Positions 45,433-54,694 of a stretch of 64,000 nucleotides of DNA are shown piece by piece; within the stretch, counting starts at the first letter, position 1; each line of letters starts with the position of its first letter. The stretch is taken from positions 4,616,501-4,680,500 of the forward strand of contig NZ_CP095740.1 in NCBI RefSeq assembly GCF_023078455.1, given 5' to 3'. The position numbers and the translations under genes were made by a program. Source of the DNA: Luteibacter aegosomatis. Its GTDB lineage: Bacteria; Pseudomonadota; Gammaproteobacteria; Xanthomonadales; Rhodanobacteraceae. Under the pieces are notes generated by a model that ran no database searches, was not told where the DNA came from, and worked only from the letters and a program-made list of their open reading frames with translations.

Positions 45433-45630
45433 TCAGATGCCGGCGTAGCCGCCGAGCGTGTATTCGTCTTCGTCGCTGCGTACCGTGGGCACGACGCGCG
45501 GCCGCAGGGGCATGACGGCCGGGGTGGGCGCGACCGCGTTCGCGGCGGCCTGCTCGGAAGGAGCCAGGTGAACCTCGAGATCGACGTCCGTCGGGTCTTC
45601 GATGAACACGGAAAGTTTCACGGTACGCAT
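45433..45630 (-). CDS. Unknown 65-residue protein between kdpB and the porin
   Basis: 65 residues from ATG 45630, with GAGG 7 bases upstream; starts 13 bases after the kdpB stop. Residues 1-22 (KLSVFIEDPTDVDLEVHL) look like two beta strands; an alanine/proline-rich linker (about 27-50) leads to an acidic stretch RSDEDEYTL and an unusual GGYAGI C-terminus. There is no signal peptide or membrane helix. I recognise no family. Placement inside the operon suggests a Kdp-related role, but no function can be assigned. Confidence 0.7.
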   Translation of the reverse strand: MRTVKLSVFIEDPTDVDLEVHLAPSEQAAANAVAPTPAVMPLRPRVVPTVRSDEDEYTLGGYAGI

Positions 45631-45643
45631 GGGATGCCTCGTG

Positions 45644-47716
45644 TCAGGCCAGTCCGACCAGGACCAGCAGCATGTCGATGAGCTTGATGCCGATGAAGGG
45701 CACCACCACGCCGCCGAGCCCGTAGACGAGCAGGTTGCGGCGAAGCAGGGCGCCCGCGCCGAGCGCGCGATAGGCCACGCCCTTCAGCGCCAGCGGAATG
45801 AGGAAGATGATGATCAGCGCGTTGAAGATCACCGCCGACAGGATCGCGCTCTGCGGCGTCGCCAGGCGCATCACGTTCAACGTGTTCAACGCCGGATACG
45901 TGCTGGCGAACGCGGCCGGGATGATCGCGAAGTACTTGGCGATGTCGTTGGCGATGGAGAAGGTGGTGAGCGCGCCGCGCGTGATCAGCATCTGCTTGCC
46001 GATGCCGACCACCTCGATGAGCTTGGTCGGGTTGGAATCCAGGTCGACCATGTTGCCGGCTTCCTTCGCCGCCTGCGTGCCGCTGTTCATCGCCACGGCC
46101 ACGTCGGCCTGGGCGAGGGCGGGGGCGTCGTTGGTGCCGTCGCCGCACATCGCCACCAGGCGGTTCTCGGCCTGGATGTCGCGAATGAGCTTGAGCTTCG
46201 CTTCCGGCGTCGCCTCGGCGAGGAAATCGTCCACGCCGGCCTCGGCCGCGATCGCCGCCGCGGTGAGCGGGTTGTCGCCGGTGATCATCACCGTGCGGAT
46301 ACCCATGCGGCGCATCTCGGCGAAGCGCTCCTTGATGCCGTCCTTGACGATGTCCTTCAGTTCCACCACGCCCAGGGTGAGCGCACCGTCGACCACCACC
46401 AGCGGCGTGGCGCCGCGGCGGGCCACGTCTTCGGCCATGCGGCGCACCAGCGGAGGCATGTGGCTGTCCTGCGAATCGAGGTAGCGTTCCACCGCGTCCA
46501 TGGCGCCCTTGCGGATGTGTCGCTTGCCGACGTCCACGCCGCTCATGCGGGTCTGCGCGGTGAAAGGCACGAAGACGGCGCGGCGGTCGTCGCCGCGACG
46601 CGATTCCCAGCCGAAGGTCTTCGCCGCGAGGGCGACGATGCTGCGACCTTCCGGCGTTTCGTCGGCGCGCGAGGCCAGTTCGGCCGCTTCGGCCAGCTCG
46701 CGTTCCTCGATGCCCGGCGCCGGATGGAAGGCGACGGCCTGGCGGTTGCCGAGCGTGATGGTGCCGGTCTTGTCCAGCAGCAGCACGTCGACGTCGCCCG
46801 CGGCCTCCACTGCGCGACCGGAAGTGGCGATCACGTTGGCGCGGATCATGCGATCCATGCCGGCGATGCCGATGGCCGAGAGCAGGGCGCCGATGGTGGT
46901 CGGGATCAGGCACACCAGCAGCGCGGTCAGCACGGTGAGGGTGATCGGGCTGCCGGTGCCGGCCGCCTGCACGCTGTAGATGGAATACGGCAACAACGTG
47001 GCGCAAGCCAGCAGGAAGATCAGCGTGAACTTCGCCAGCAGGATGGTCAGCGCGATCTCGTTCGGCGTCTTGCGGCGCGAGGCGCCTTCCACCATCGAAA
47101 TCATGCGGTCGAGGAAGCTCTCGCCCGGGTTGCTGGTAATGCGCACCACCAGCCAGTCCGACAGTACCCGCGTGCCGCCGGTCACGGCGCTGCGATCGCC
47201 GCCGGATTCGCGGATGACGGGAGCGGATTCGCCGGTGATGGCGCTCTCGTCGACGCTGGCGGCGCCGACCACGACTTCGCCGTCGCCGGGCACGGTGTCG
47301 CCCGCCTCCACGAGCACGAAGTGACCGGCACGCAGTTCGCTCGACGGCGTGAACACGATCGCCGCGTCGCGCGAGGCCGACGCCAGCTTCTTCGCCGCCA
47401 CGTCGCGGCGGGAGCCACGCAGCGCATCGGCCTGGGCCTTGCCGCGCCCCTCCGCGAGGGCTTCGGCGAAGTTGGCGAACAGCAACGTGAACCACAGCCA
47501 CAGGGTCACCCAGAAGATGAAGGCCGTGGGCGCCTCGCCATGGCCGGCAAGGGCCTGAATCCACAGCAACGTGGTGAGCACGCTGCACACGAACACGACG
47601 AACATCACCGGGTTGCGGAACTGCGTGCGAGGGGAAAGCTTGGTGAACGCGTCGCGCAGGGCGCGGATCACCAGCGCGCGATCGAAGCCGCGCGGCGCGT
47701 GGGCATGGGTAGTCAT
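45644..47716 (-). CDS. kdpB: Potassium-transporting P-type ATPase subunit B
   Basis: 690 residues. A P-type ATPase with phosphorylated Asp in [13 protein letters not shown], the TGES phosphatase loop (ITGESAPV), the nucleotide-binding [11 protein letters not shown] region and the hinge motif [20 protein letters not shown]. It powers K+ uptake in the KdpFABC complex. The start lies 3 bases after the kdpA stop. Confidence 0.97.
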   Translation of the reverse strand: MTTHAHAPRGFDRALVIRALRDAFTKLSPRTQFRNPVMFVVFVCSVLTTLLWIQALAGHGEAPTAFIFWVTLWLWFTLLFANFAEALAEGRGKAQADALRGSRRDVAAKKLASASRDAAIVFTPSSELRAGHFVLVEAGDTVPGDGEVVVGAASVDESAITGESAPVIRESGGDRSAVTGGTRVLSDWLVVRITSNPGESFLDRMISMVEGASRRKTPNEIALTILLAKFTLIFLLACATLLPYSIYSVQAAGTGSPITLTVLTALLVCLIPTTIGALLSAIGIAGMDRMIRANVIATSGRAVEAAGDVDVLLLDKTGTITLGNRQAVAFHPAPGIEERELAEAAELASRADETPEGRSIVALAAKTFGWESRRGDDRRAVFVPFTAQTRMSGVDVGKRHIRKGAMDAVERYLDSQDSHMPPLVRRMAEDVARRGATPLVVVDGALTLGVVELKDIVKDGIKERFAEMRRMGIRTVMITGDNPLTAAAIAAEAGVDDFLAEATPEAKLKLIRDIQAENRLVAMCGDGTNDAPALAQADVAVAMNSGTQAAKEAGNMVDLDSNPTKLIEVVGIGKQMLITRGALTTFSIANDIAKYFAIIPAAFASTYPALNTLNVMRLATPQSAILSAVIFNALIIIFLIPLALKGVAYRALGAGALLRRNLLVYGLGGVVVPFIGIKLIDMLLVLVGLA

Positions 47717-47719
47717 GGA

Positions 47720-49441
47720 TCAGTGCCCCGTGACGGACATCAGTTGTTCGGCGATCGGCCCGAGGGCGAGTGCCGGAAGGAAGGTGAGCGCGCCCACGAC
47801 GATGACGACGCAGGCCAGCAGCGCGACGAACAGCGGCGTATGCGTGGGCAGCGTGCCGGCCGACGGAGGCACGTGGCGCTTGGCGGCGAGCGAACCGGCC
47901 ATGGCGAGCATGGCGATGGCCAGCGGGAAGCGGGCCAGGAACATGCAGATGCCGAGCAGCACGTTCCAGAACGGCGTGTTCGCCGAGAGACCGCCGAACG
48001 CGCTTCCGTTGTTGTTCGCCGCCGAGCTCACGGCATAGAGCATCTCGCTGAAACCGTGCGCGCCGGGATTGGCCACGCCCGCGACGCCGGCCGGACTCAT
48101 CACCGCCACGGCCGTGCCGATCACCACCAGCGCGCAGGGAATCAGCACGGCGAGGCTCGCCATCTTCATCTCGTGCGCCTCGATCTTCTTGCCGAGGTAT
48201 TCCGGCGTACGGCCCACCATGAGCCCGGCGATGAATACCGCCACCACGGCGAAGGCGAGCATGCCGTACAGGCCCGAGCCGACGCCGCCGAAGATCACTT
48301 CGCCCAGTTGCATCAGCCACATCGGCACCAGGCCGCCCAGCGGGGTGAACGAATCGTGCATGGCGTTCACCGCGCCGCAGGACGCGGCCGTGGTGATCGC
48401 CGCGAACAGGCCCGACGAAACGATGCCGAAGCGCGTTTCCTTGCCTTCCATGTTGCCGCCGCTCTGCATCGCGGAAGCCTGCGCATCCACGGCCAGGCCA
48501 TGCAGCGCCGGGTTGCCGGCCTGCTCCGCGGCGACGAGGCCGACGGCCAGCGGCAGGAAAATGAGCAGCATGGTGGCCAGGATCGCCCAGCCCTGGCGGC
48601 GGTCGCCCACCATGCTGCCGAAGGTATAGCAAAGCGCCGCAGGGATGACGAAGATCGAGAGCATCTCGATGAAGTTGGAGAACGGCGTCGGATTCTCGAA
48701 CGGGTGCGCGGAGTTGGCGTTGAAGAAGCCACCGCCGTTGGTACCGAGCATCTTGATCGCGATCTGCGAGGCGGCCGGGCCCATCGGCAGGGTCTGCGTG
48801 CCGTGCTGCACCGTGGCCACGTCGAGATACGCCGAGACGTTCTGCACCACGCCCTGGGACACCAGGAGCAGCGCCACCACAAGCGACAACGGCAACAACA
48901 CGTAGAGCGTGGCGCGGGTCATGTCGACCCAGAAATTGCCCACGGCGCTCGCGCCGCGGCGGACGAAACCGCGCACCAGCGCAATGAGCACGGCGATGCC
49001 GGTGGCCGCCGAGAGGAAGTTCTGCACGGCAAGGGCGACGGCCTGGGTGAAGTAGCTCATCGTCGATTCGCCGCCATAAGCCTGCCAGTTGGTATTGCTG
49101 GTGAAGCTGATGGCGGTGTTCATGGCCAGGCCCGGCTCCACCGCGCCGAAATGCTGCGGGTTGAGCGGCAGCCACTGTTGCGTGCGCTGGATGACGTAGA
49201 CGAAGGCCAGCCCCGCCACGTTGAAGGCGAGCATGACGAGGGCGTAGCGCTTCCAGCCCATGTCTTCGTCGGCACGGATGCCGGCGAGCCGATAGAGCAG
49301 GCGTTCGGCGCGGGTGCCGAAGCGGTTGACGCGGTTGGGCTCGTCGGCGAACACGAGGGCCATGTACTGGCCCAGGGGTTTGACGGTGGCGAGCAGCACG
49401 GCCACGAAGAGGCCGACCTGGAAGAAGTCGTTCGCGGTCAT
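47720..49441 (-). CDS. kdpA: Potassium-transporting ATPase subunit A
   Basis: 573 residues from ATG 49441, which overlaps the kdpF stop (ATGA); the longer open frame reads through kdpF. A superfamily-of-K-transporters channel subunit with four filter loops, visible around TNTNWQAYGGES-like text (loop 1), GTNGGGFFNANSAHPFENP (loop 2) and NNNGSAFGGL (loop 4). It binds K+ selectively and passes it to KdpB. Confidence 0.97.
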   Translation of the reverse strand: MTANDFFQVGLFVAVLLATVKPLGQYMALVFADEPNRVNRFGTRAERLLYRLAGIRADEDMGWKRYALVMLAFNVAGLAFVYVIQRTQQWLPLNPQHFGAVEPGLAMNTAISFTSNTNWQAYGGESTMSYFTQAVALAVQNFLSAATGIAVLIALVRGFVRRGASAVGNFWVDMTRATLYVLLPLSLVVALLLVSQGVVQNVSAYLDVATVQHGTQTLPMGPAASQIAIKMLGTNGGGFFNANSAHPFENPTPFSNFIEMLSIFVIPAALCYTFGSMVGDRRQGWAILATMLLIFLPLAVGLVAAEQAGNPALHGLAVDAQASAMQSGGNMEGKETRFGIVSSGLFAAITTAASCGAVNAMHDSFTPLGGLVPMWLMQLGEVIFGGVGSGLYGMLAFAVVAVFIAGLMVGRTPEYLGKKIEAHEMKMASLAVLIPCALVVIGTAVAVMSPAGVAGVANPGAHGFSEMLYAVSSAANNNGSAFGGLSANTPFWNVLLGICMFLARFPLAIAMLAMAGSLAAKRHVPPSAGTLPTHTPLFVALLACVVIVVGALTFLPALALGPIAEQLMSVTGH

Positions 49442-49530
49442 TCGAACCACTCCGGCTTCAGAAGGGCCACGCACAGGTAGCCCGCGAGAGCCACCGCGAT
49501 CACGGTGGCTGCGGCGTAAACGAGGGACAT
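49438..49530 (-). CDS. kdpF: K+-transporting ATPase subunit F
   Basis: 30 residues: MSLVYAAATVIAVALAGYLC followed by VALLKPEWFE. A single membrane helix ending in the Kdp-typical LLKPEWF segment (the KdpF family ends in LL-x-PE-x-F). It stabilises the KdpABC complex. Its stop overlaps the kdpA ATG. Confidence 0.93.
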   Translation of the reverse strand: MSLVYAAATVIAVALAGYLCVALLKPEWFE

Positions 49531-49540
49531 GGCGGCTTCC

Positions 49541-49630
49541 TCAGCGGCGACCCAGGCGGTCGCAGATCATCAGGAAGCCGATCGTCATGGCGGTGAGCAC
49601 GACGACGAGGAGAACGTACAGGAATTCCAC
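49541..49630 (-). CDS. 29-residue membrane peptide preceding kdpF
   Basis: 29 residues from GTG 49630: VEFLYVLLVVVLTAMTIGFL followed by MICDRLGRR. One hydrophobic helix and a basic CDRLGRR tail. It ends 10 bases before kdpF and is the first coding unit after the predicted kdp promoter. Ribosome-binding sequence is weak (GGA 8 bases upstream). It looks like a second KdpF-like microprotein; the family is unknown to me and translation is not proven. Confidence 0.6.
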   Translation of the reverse strand: MEFLYVLLVVVLTAMTIGFLMICDRLGRR

Positions 49631-49679
49631 GTGAGCGGTCCGTCGGTTGGGGACGGTGCGCATTCTTGGGGTTCGTGGA

Positions 49680-49725
49680 TATTTACGGTGTATCGCCGTG
49701 GGGGTGGGGCGTAACGTTTGCGTAA
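49680..49725 (-). promoter_or_regulatory. kdp promoter with tandem KdpE-like hexamers
   Basis: On the minus strand a TAAATA -10 (49685-49680) has no recognisable -35, typical of an activator-dependent promoter. Upstream, TTACGC occurs twice (49725-49720 and 49714-49709) exactly 11 bp apart, the geometry of an OmpR-class response regulator dimer. A start site near 49673 gives a leader of about 43 nt before the GTG. Confidence 0.5.
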
Positions 49726-49744
49726 ATTTTCAGGAAAGAGTGGG

Positions 49745-49847
49745 AGACACTGGGCCCCTGCCTGCGCAGGGCGACGTGAGGTTCCATGGTGCGCAGCGAT
49801 GAATCTTGCCCCTCGTCGCCCCTGCGCAGGCAGGGGCCCAGCGTCTT
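49745..49847. repeat. REPIN: second inverted pair of REP units
   Basis: Left unit AGACACTGGGCCCCTGCCTG... to GCGACGTGAGG and right unit in inverse orientation ending CCCAGCGTCTT, about 103 bp together. Same family as 8132-8240. It lies between the kdp promoter and the S9 peptidase stop. Confidence 0.8.
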
Positions 49848-49854
49848 TCGTCAC

Positions 49855-52254
49855 CTACCGCGCCGAACCTTCCAACCGCTCCCGGAACAGCTCATCGATC
49901 CGCCGGTACTCGTCGAACCACGAATCGGCATGCACGAACCCGTGCCGCTCCATCGGATACAGCGACATCCAGAAGTTCTTCTTATGGAGCTCGATGAAGC
50001 GCTGGTAGAGCCGGATCGAATCGCTCGCCAGCACGTTGTCGTCGATCAGACCATGCTCGATCAGCAAGGGGTCGGCCAGCTTGTCGGCATAGCGGATCGG
50101 CGAGCTGGTGGCGTAGGCCTCCGGATCGAGCTGCGGGTCATTGAGGATGTTCGAGGTGTACTCGTGGTTGTAGCTGGTCCAGTCGCTGACCGGTCGCAAG
50201 GCGGCGCCCGCCGCGAATTCGCCCGGCGCGCGCAAGAGGGCCATCAGCGTCATGAAACCGCCGTAGCTGCCGCCGTAGATGCCCACGCGCTTGCCGTCGA
50301 CGCCCTGCTGCTTCACCAGCCAGGCCTTGCCGTCGAGCAGGTCTTCCAGCTCGGGATGGCCCATCTGCCGGTAGATCGCCGTGCGCCAGTCGCGGCCGTA
50401 GCCCTTCGACGCGCGGTAATCCATGTCGAGCACCACGTAACCGCGTTCCACGAGCAGGTTGTGGAACATCTGCTCGCGGAAATACGCCGGATAGGACAGG
50501 TGAACGTTCTGCAGGTAACCCGCGCCATGCACGAAGAGCACGGCCGGCCGGCCCGTCGCGTTGCCCTTGGCGTAGAGCTTCGCGTAGATCGTGCCCGCGC
50601 CGTGGGTGGAGGGAATCTCCACGATGCGCGGCGCCAGCCAGTCGTGGGCCTTGTAGGCGGGCTTGAGCGTGTCGGTAAGGTCACGCGCGCCGTTGCCGTC
50701 GGTGCTCGTCACCGCCAGTTGCGACGGCACGTAGGGCGAGGAATGCAGCACCGCCAGCATGCGGCCGTCGGGCGAGAGCGTGAAGTCGTCCATGCCTTCG
50801 TAGCGGGTGACGCGCGCGAGCTCGCCGCCCGTGGACGGCACCTTGTAGACGTCGTAGCTGTACGGCGCCACCTTGTTGCTGCGCACGTAGAACGTGGCGC
50901 CGTCGGGCGACAGCACGGGGTGGTCCACCTCGAAACGCCCGCTCGTGAGCGCGCGCGGCTTGCCGTCGAGGGGGCGCACGTAGAGCTGCGAGTAGCCGCT
51001 TTCCTCGCTCAGGTACCACAGCGTGCGACCGTCGCGCAGCCAGCCGAAGTCGTTGTCGTCCCAGTTGATCCAGGCGGTGTCGGTGAGGCGATGACGGCTC
51101 ACCAGCGCATGGCGGTCGAAGTCCACCGTGGCGATCCAGCGGTCCTTGTTGTCGATCGCGCGCAACTGCACGGCGACCTGGCCGCCGTCGTCGCTCCAGA
51201 CGATGCCGGGGCTGTATTCGCCGTTGACGATCAGCGGGCGCTTCTTCGGCGCGGCCAGCGCGTCGGCGCGCTCGGTCTTGCCGTCCTTGCGCAAGGCGGC
51301 CACGGTCTTCGCGCGGACGTCGGCCAGCGGGTCGCCGCCGATGCCGGGCAGCGACGCCGTGTCGAGGTCGAAGCTCAGGTGCCGGCGCAGGTCGAGCAGG
51401 CGCAGCGACTGTGGCGCCGGATCGTTGCGACCCACGTAGGAGCGGGTGGCCTCGGTTTCGGCATAACCGGAGTCGGTCACATAATGGGTGAGGTCGGCGA
51501 TCTTGCCCGCGTCGGCGTCCTTGGCCTGGGTGACCACGAGCATCCAGTGGCCGTCGGGCGAGAGCGAGGTATCGGCCACGGAGAGGTTCTTGCCGAGGTA
51601 GAACGGCTCCGGTGCGCGACCCGGGTCGACCGCCGCGAGCGCATCGGCATCGGCATGCATCGCGTCCTCGTCGCCGCGAAGCTTGCGCAGCGTCGAGAAC
51701 AGCGCCTGCTGGTCCTCCTTGAGGTCGTCGTCCTTGCGTACCTTCGGATCGTCCTCGGTCTTCAGCACGGCGGCCGGTGCGGCGGCGCCCGAGACGCTCC
51801 ACACGAACCAGTCGTTGCCGCTGCGATAGGTCAGCAGGCGGCCGTCGAGCGAGAAGCGCGGATCGCGCTCGGTCGCGGTGCTGCGGGTAACCTGCACGGT
51901 GGTGCCGCCGGCGAGGTCGCGTACGAAGATGTCGCCGTGACGCACGAACGCCGCGTGGCGATGCGCTCGATCGAACACGGGTTGCGAGCCGTCGGCCGCC
52001 GCGACGGCGGCGGGATCGAGGCGCTCCGGCGCGCCACCGGTGGCCGCCACGCGGTAGAGATCGCGCACGGGGCTGCCGTCGCGCTTGAGCGAGTAGTAGA
52101 CGTGGCTGCCGTCGACGCTCCAGTAAGGCGTTTCCACCGCGGGGCCGATCCAGTCGGGGTCGGCCATGATCGTTTCCATGTCCAGCGGCGGGGAAGCGGC
52201 GAGCGCCGGTGCGGCGGACAGGGCGGTGAGAAGGGCGGCGGCGAGTACGCGCAT
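49855..52254 (-). CDS. Secreted S9-family serine peptidase (DPP4/acylaminoacyl type)
   Basis: 799 residues from ATG 52254; a TTG five codons earlier is possible. The signal peptide ends near ALAAS. An N-terminal beta-propeller (about 50-520, with WSVDGSHVYY and LSPDGHWMLV-type blades) precedes the alpha/beta hydrolase domain. The catalytic triad is present: Ser in GIYGGSYGGFM, Asp in EHGLIDDNVLASD, His in MERHGFVHADS. It should cleave dipeptides or acylated residues from peptides in the periplasm. It is divergent from a second S9 peptidase, with a 78-bp palindrome in between. Confidence 0.92.
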   Translation of the reverse strand: MRVLAAALLTALSAAPALAASPPLDMETIMADPDWIGPAVETPYWSVDGSHVYYSLKRDGSPVRDLYRVAATGGAPERLDPAAVAAADGSQPVFDRAHRHAAFVRHGDIFVRDLAGGTTVQVTRSTATERDPRFSLDGRLLTYRSGNDWFVWSVSGAAAPAAVLKTEDDPKVRKDDDLKEDQQALFSTLRKLRGDEDAMHADADALAAVDPGRAPEPFYLGKNLSVADTSLSPDGHWMLVVTQAKDADAGKIADLTHYVTDSGYAETEATRSYVGRNDPAPQSLRLLDLRRHLSFDLDTASLPGIGGDPLADVRAKTVAALRKDGKTERADALAAPKKRPLIVNGEYSPGIVWSDDGGQVAVQLRAIDNKDRWIATVDFDRHALVSRHRLTDTAWINWDDNDFGWLRDGRTLWYLSEESGYSQLYVRPLDGKPRALTSGRFEVDHPVLSPDGATFYVRSNKVAPYSYDVYKVPSTGGELARVTRYEGMDDFTLSPDGRMLAVLHSSPYVPSQLAVTSTDGNGARDLTDTLKPAYKAHDWLAPRIVEIPSTHGAGTIYAKLYAKGNATGRPAVLFVHGAGYLQNVHLSYPAYFREQMFHNLLVERGYVVLDMDYRASKGYGRDWRTAIYRQMGHPELEDLLDGKAWLVKQQGVDGKRVGIYGGSYGGFMTLMALLRAPGEFAAGAALRPVSDWTSYNHEYTSNILNDPQLDPEAYATSSPIRYADKLADPLLIEHGLIDDNVLASDSIRLYQRFIELHKKNFWMSLYPMERHGFVHADSWFDEYRRIDELFRERLEGSAR

Positions 52255-52295
52255 CAGGACATTCCGCAAGTTACAAAACGGCGAGGATAACTGGA

Positions 52296-52373
52296 TTCGC
52301 CGATACGATCGGCTCCCACCCCTTCGGTAGGAAGGTGGCTACCGAAGGGGTGGGAGCCGATCGTATCGGCGAA
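52296..52373. repeat. 78-bp perfect palindrome, family B copy 3
   Basis: Two 35-base arms (from TTCGCCGATACGATCGGCTC to its exact complement) around GAAGGTGG; no mismatch in the arms. It lies between divergently transcribed S9 peptidase genes, in the promoter interval, where it could form a cruciform or affect both promoters. Confidence 0.8.
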
Positions 52374-52480
52374 AACACCATGCCTCATGCATTCACTCCC
52401 GTAGCCGTTACTGCCGGCAGGGGTGCCGAAGGTCACCCCTTTGCTAGGCTCGGGCTCTCCTTCCTCCCCGGGGACATCCC

Positions 52481-54583
52481 ATGCGCACCCTCTACCCTCG
52501 CCTGCTCGCCGCGAGCCTGCTCGTGGCCTGCGGCGCCCACGCCGCCACGAACACCCCGCCGCCGACACCCAAGCGCATGGTGTCCGAAACCCTCGCCGGC
52601 GTGCCGGTGAACGATCCCTACCGCTGGCTGGAAAACCCCGACGCGACCGACGTGAAGCAGTGGATCGACGCGCAGAACACCTATACGGAAGCCACCATCG
52701 GCAAGGCGCCGCTGGGCAAGGAGCTCAGCGCGCGCATCCGCGAACTGGCGATCACCTCGACCACGCGCTCGTCGCCCACGCTGGCCGGCGGCACGCTGTT
52801 CTATTTCGAGAACACGCCCCCGCAGCCGCAGCCCGTGCTGGTGGCGAAGGCCTGGCCCGATGGACCGGTGCGTACCCTGGTCGACCTCAACAAGGGCGAC
52901 GGCAACACCGCCATCACCGAATACTGGCCCTCGCCAAGCGGCCGCTACCTCGCCTACGGTACCGCCGAGGGCGGCAGCGAGCTGACCACCATCCACGTGC
53001 TCGACACGACCACCGGCAAGGCCTTGCCCGATGAACTGCCCTGGGCGGGTGGCGGCACCACGCCGCAGGCGCTGGCCTGGGATGCCGACGAGAAGGGCGT
53101 CACCTATGCCCGCTTCGACGCGCCCACCAAGGACAAGCCCCTGCGCGAGTTCGACGCCTACCTCGCCCACCATGTGCTCGGCCAGCCGCCGTCGAAAGAC
53201 ACCGTCGTCTTCGGCAAGGGCTACTCCGACGTGGCCGAATACGTTCTCCACGACGGCAACGGCGGCAAGAGCACGGCGCTGCTCGCCAACGAGGGCGACG
53301 GCGGCCCGGCCGAGGTGTTCCTGCGCAACGGCAACGGCGCGTTCCGCAAGCTGCTCGGCCACGACGCCGACGTGCGTTCGGCGAGCTGGGTGGGCAACCG
53401 CCTGTTCGTGGTGACCTTCGCCGGCGCGCCGCGTGGCAAGGTGGTGGCCTTCGATACCGACGGCAAGCGCAGCGATGTGCTGCCCGAAGGCGAGGGCGCC
53501 ATCCAGCGCGTCACCGCGTTGGGCGACGGCTTCCTCGTGGTGCGCAGCGCCGGTCCCGACTGGTGGGCCGACCAGTACGACGGCAAGTCCGCCTTCGTGC
53601 GCCGCGTGCCCTTGCCGGCCACCGGCATCGTCATCGGCGGCGTGGCCGCCGAGAAGGGCCAGGCCAAGGCGCTCATCACCTACGCCGGCTGGACCGTGCC
53701 GCCGCACTGGGCCGAATACGACGGCAACACCGGTGCGCTGAAGACGGTGTTCGAAGTGAAGCCGGCCGCCGATTACTCGAAGGTGCGCGTGACCCGCGTC
53801 GAAGGCACCTCCAAGGACGGCACCAAGATTCCCGTCACCGTGATCGCGATGGACGGCACCACGCCCAACGGCAAGCGCCCCACCATCCTCTATGGCTACG
53901 GCGGCTTCGATATCCCGACGACTCCGAATTTCATCGGGCCGAACCTCGCCTGGATCGAACGCGGCGGCGTGCTCGCGTACGCGAACATCCGCGGCGGCAA
54001 CGAGTACGGCGAGGCCTGGCACGAGCAGGGACAGAAGACGCGCAAGCAGAACGTGTTCGACGACTTCTACGCCGCATCGCAAGCACTCATCGACACGAAG
54101 TGGACCGACACCAGGCACCTGGGCATCCTCGGCGGCAGCAACGGCGGCCTGCTTATGGGCGCCTCGCTCGTGCAGCATCCGGAACAGTACCGCGCGGTGG
54201 TGGCGATGGTCGGCATCTATGACGTGCCGCGCCACGAGACCGCCTTCGCCAATGGCCCCTACAACCGCAGCGAATACGGCTCGGTGAAGGATCCCGCCAT
54301 CGCCCGGGCGATGCTCGCCTACTCGCCGTTGCACAACGTCAAGCCGAACACCAGGTACCCGGCCGTGCTGTTCACCACCGGCGCCAACGACCCGCGCGTG
54401 GCCCCATGGCAGTCGCGCAAGTTCGCCGCCGCCGTGCAGGACGCCAGCACCTCGGGCTACCCCGTGCTGCTGCTCACCCGCATGAACGCCGGCCACGGCA
54501 TCGGCGCGCCTTTCAGCCAGCGCGTCGGCAACGCGGCGCTGTCGATGACGTTCTTCGCCACGGAACTGGGCCTGGGCGAGTAA
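52481..54583 (+). CDS. Secreted prolyl oligopeptidase
   Basis: 700 residues. Signal peptide (cleavage near AHA), then the prolyl-oligopeptidase opening VNDPYRWLEN (about 40-50), a seven-blade propeller, and the hydrolase domain. The triad is intact: Ser in ILGGSNGGLLMG, Asp in TGANDPRVAP and His in MNAGHGIGAP. It cleaves short proline-containing peptides, here probably in the periplasm. It stands alone; its stop is followed by the BlaI promoter. Confidence 0.95.
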   Translation: MRTLYPRLLAASLLVACGAHAATNTPPPTPKRMVSETLAGVPVNDPYRWLENPDATDVKQWIDAQNTYTEATIGKAPLGKELSARIRELAITSTTRSSPTLAGGTLFYFENTPPQPQPVLVAKAWPDGPVRTLVDLNKGDGNTAITEYWPSPSGRYLAYGTAEGGSELTTIHVLDTTTGKALPDELPWAGGGTTPQALAWDADEKGVTYARFDAPTKDKPLREFDAYLAHHVLGQPPSKDTVVFGKGYSDVAEYVLHDGNGGKSTALLANEGDGGPAEVFLRNGNGAFRKLLGHDADVRSASWVGNRLFVVTFAGAPRGKVVAFDTDGKRSDVLPEGEGAIQRVTALGDGFLVVRSAGPDWWADQYDGKSAFVRRVPLPATGIVIGGVAAEKGQAKALITYAGWTVPPHWAEYDGNTGALKTVFEVKPAADYSKVRVTRVEGTSKDGTKIPVTVIAMDGTTPNGKRPTILYGYGGFDIPTTPNFIGPNLAWIERGGVLAYANIRGGNEYGEAWHEQGQKTRKQNVFDDFYAASQALIDTKWTDTRHLGILGGSNGGLLMGASLVQHPEQYRAVVAMVGIYDVPRHETAFANGPYNRSEYGSVKDPAIARAMLAYSPLHNVKPNTRYPAVLFTTGANDPRVAPWQSRKFAAAVQDASTSGYPVLLLTRMNAGHGIGAPFSQRVGNAALSMTFFATELGLGE

Positions 54584-54617
54584 CGCGTCCGGGCTCGAAG
54601 CGCCGGGCACGCGCCAT

Positions 54618-54661
54618 CAACTAGCTCTATAGTTGACAAGCGTGTCCGGCGCGCGTATCTC
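54618..54661 (+). promoter_or_regulatory. BlaI-type operator over the blaI-M56 promoter
   Basis: Dyad CAACTA-N6-TAGTTG (54618-54635) overlapping a perfect TTGACA -35 (54633-54638); the -10 at 17 bp is TATCTC (54656-54661), weak. Binding there by the repressor encoded next would block transcription, the classical BlaI/MecI autoregulation. Confidence 0.6.
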
Positions 54662-54694
54662 TATCGCGGCCGCAATGCACGGGATGGGACGCGC

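Noticed and set aside
45602..49480. A very long open frame on the plus strand across kdpB and kdpA
   Set aside because: It is the reverse-frame shadow of kdpB and kdpA in GC-rich DNA: low-complexity His/Arg/Gly text, no ribosome-binding site, no family resemblance.
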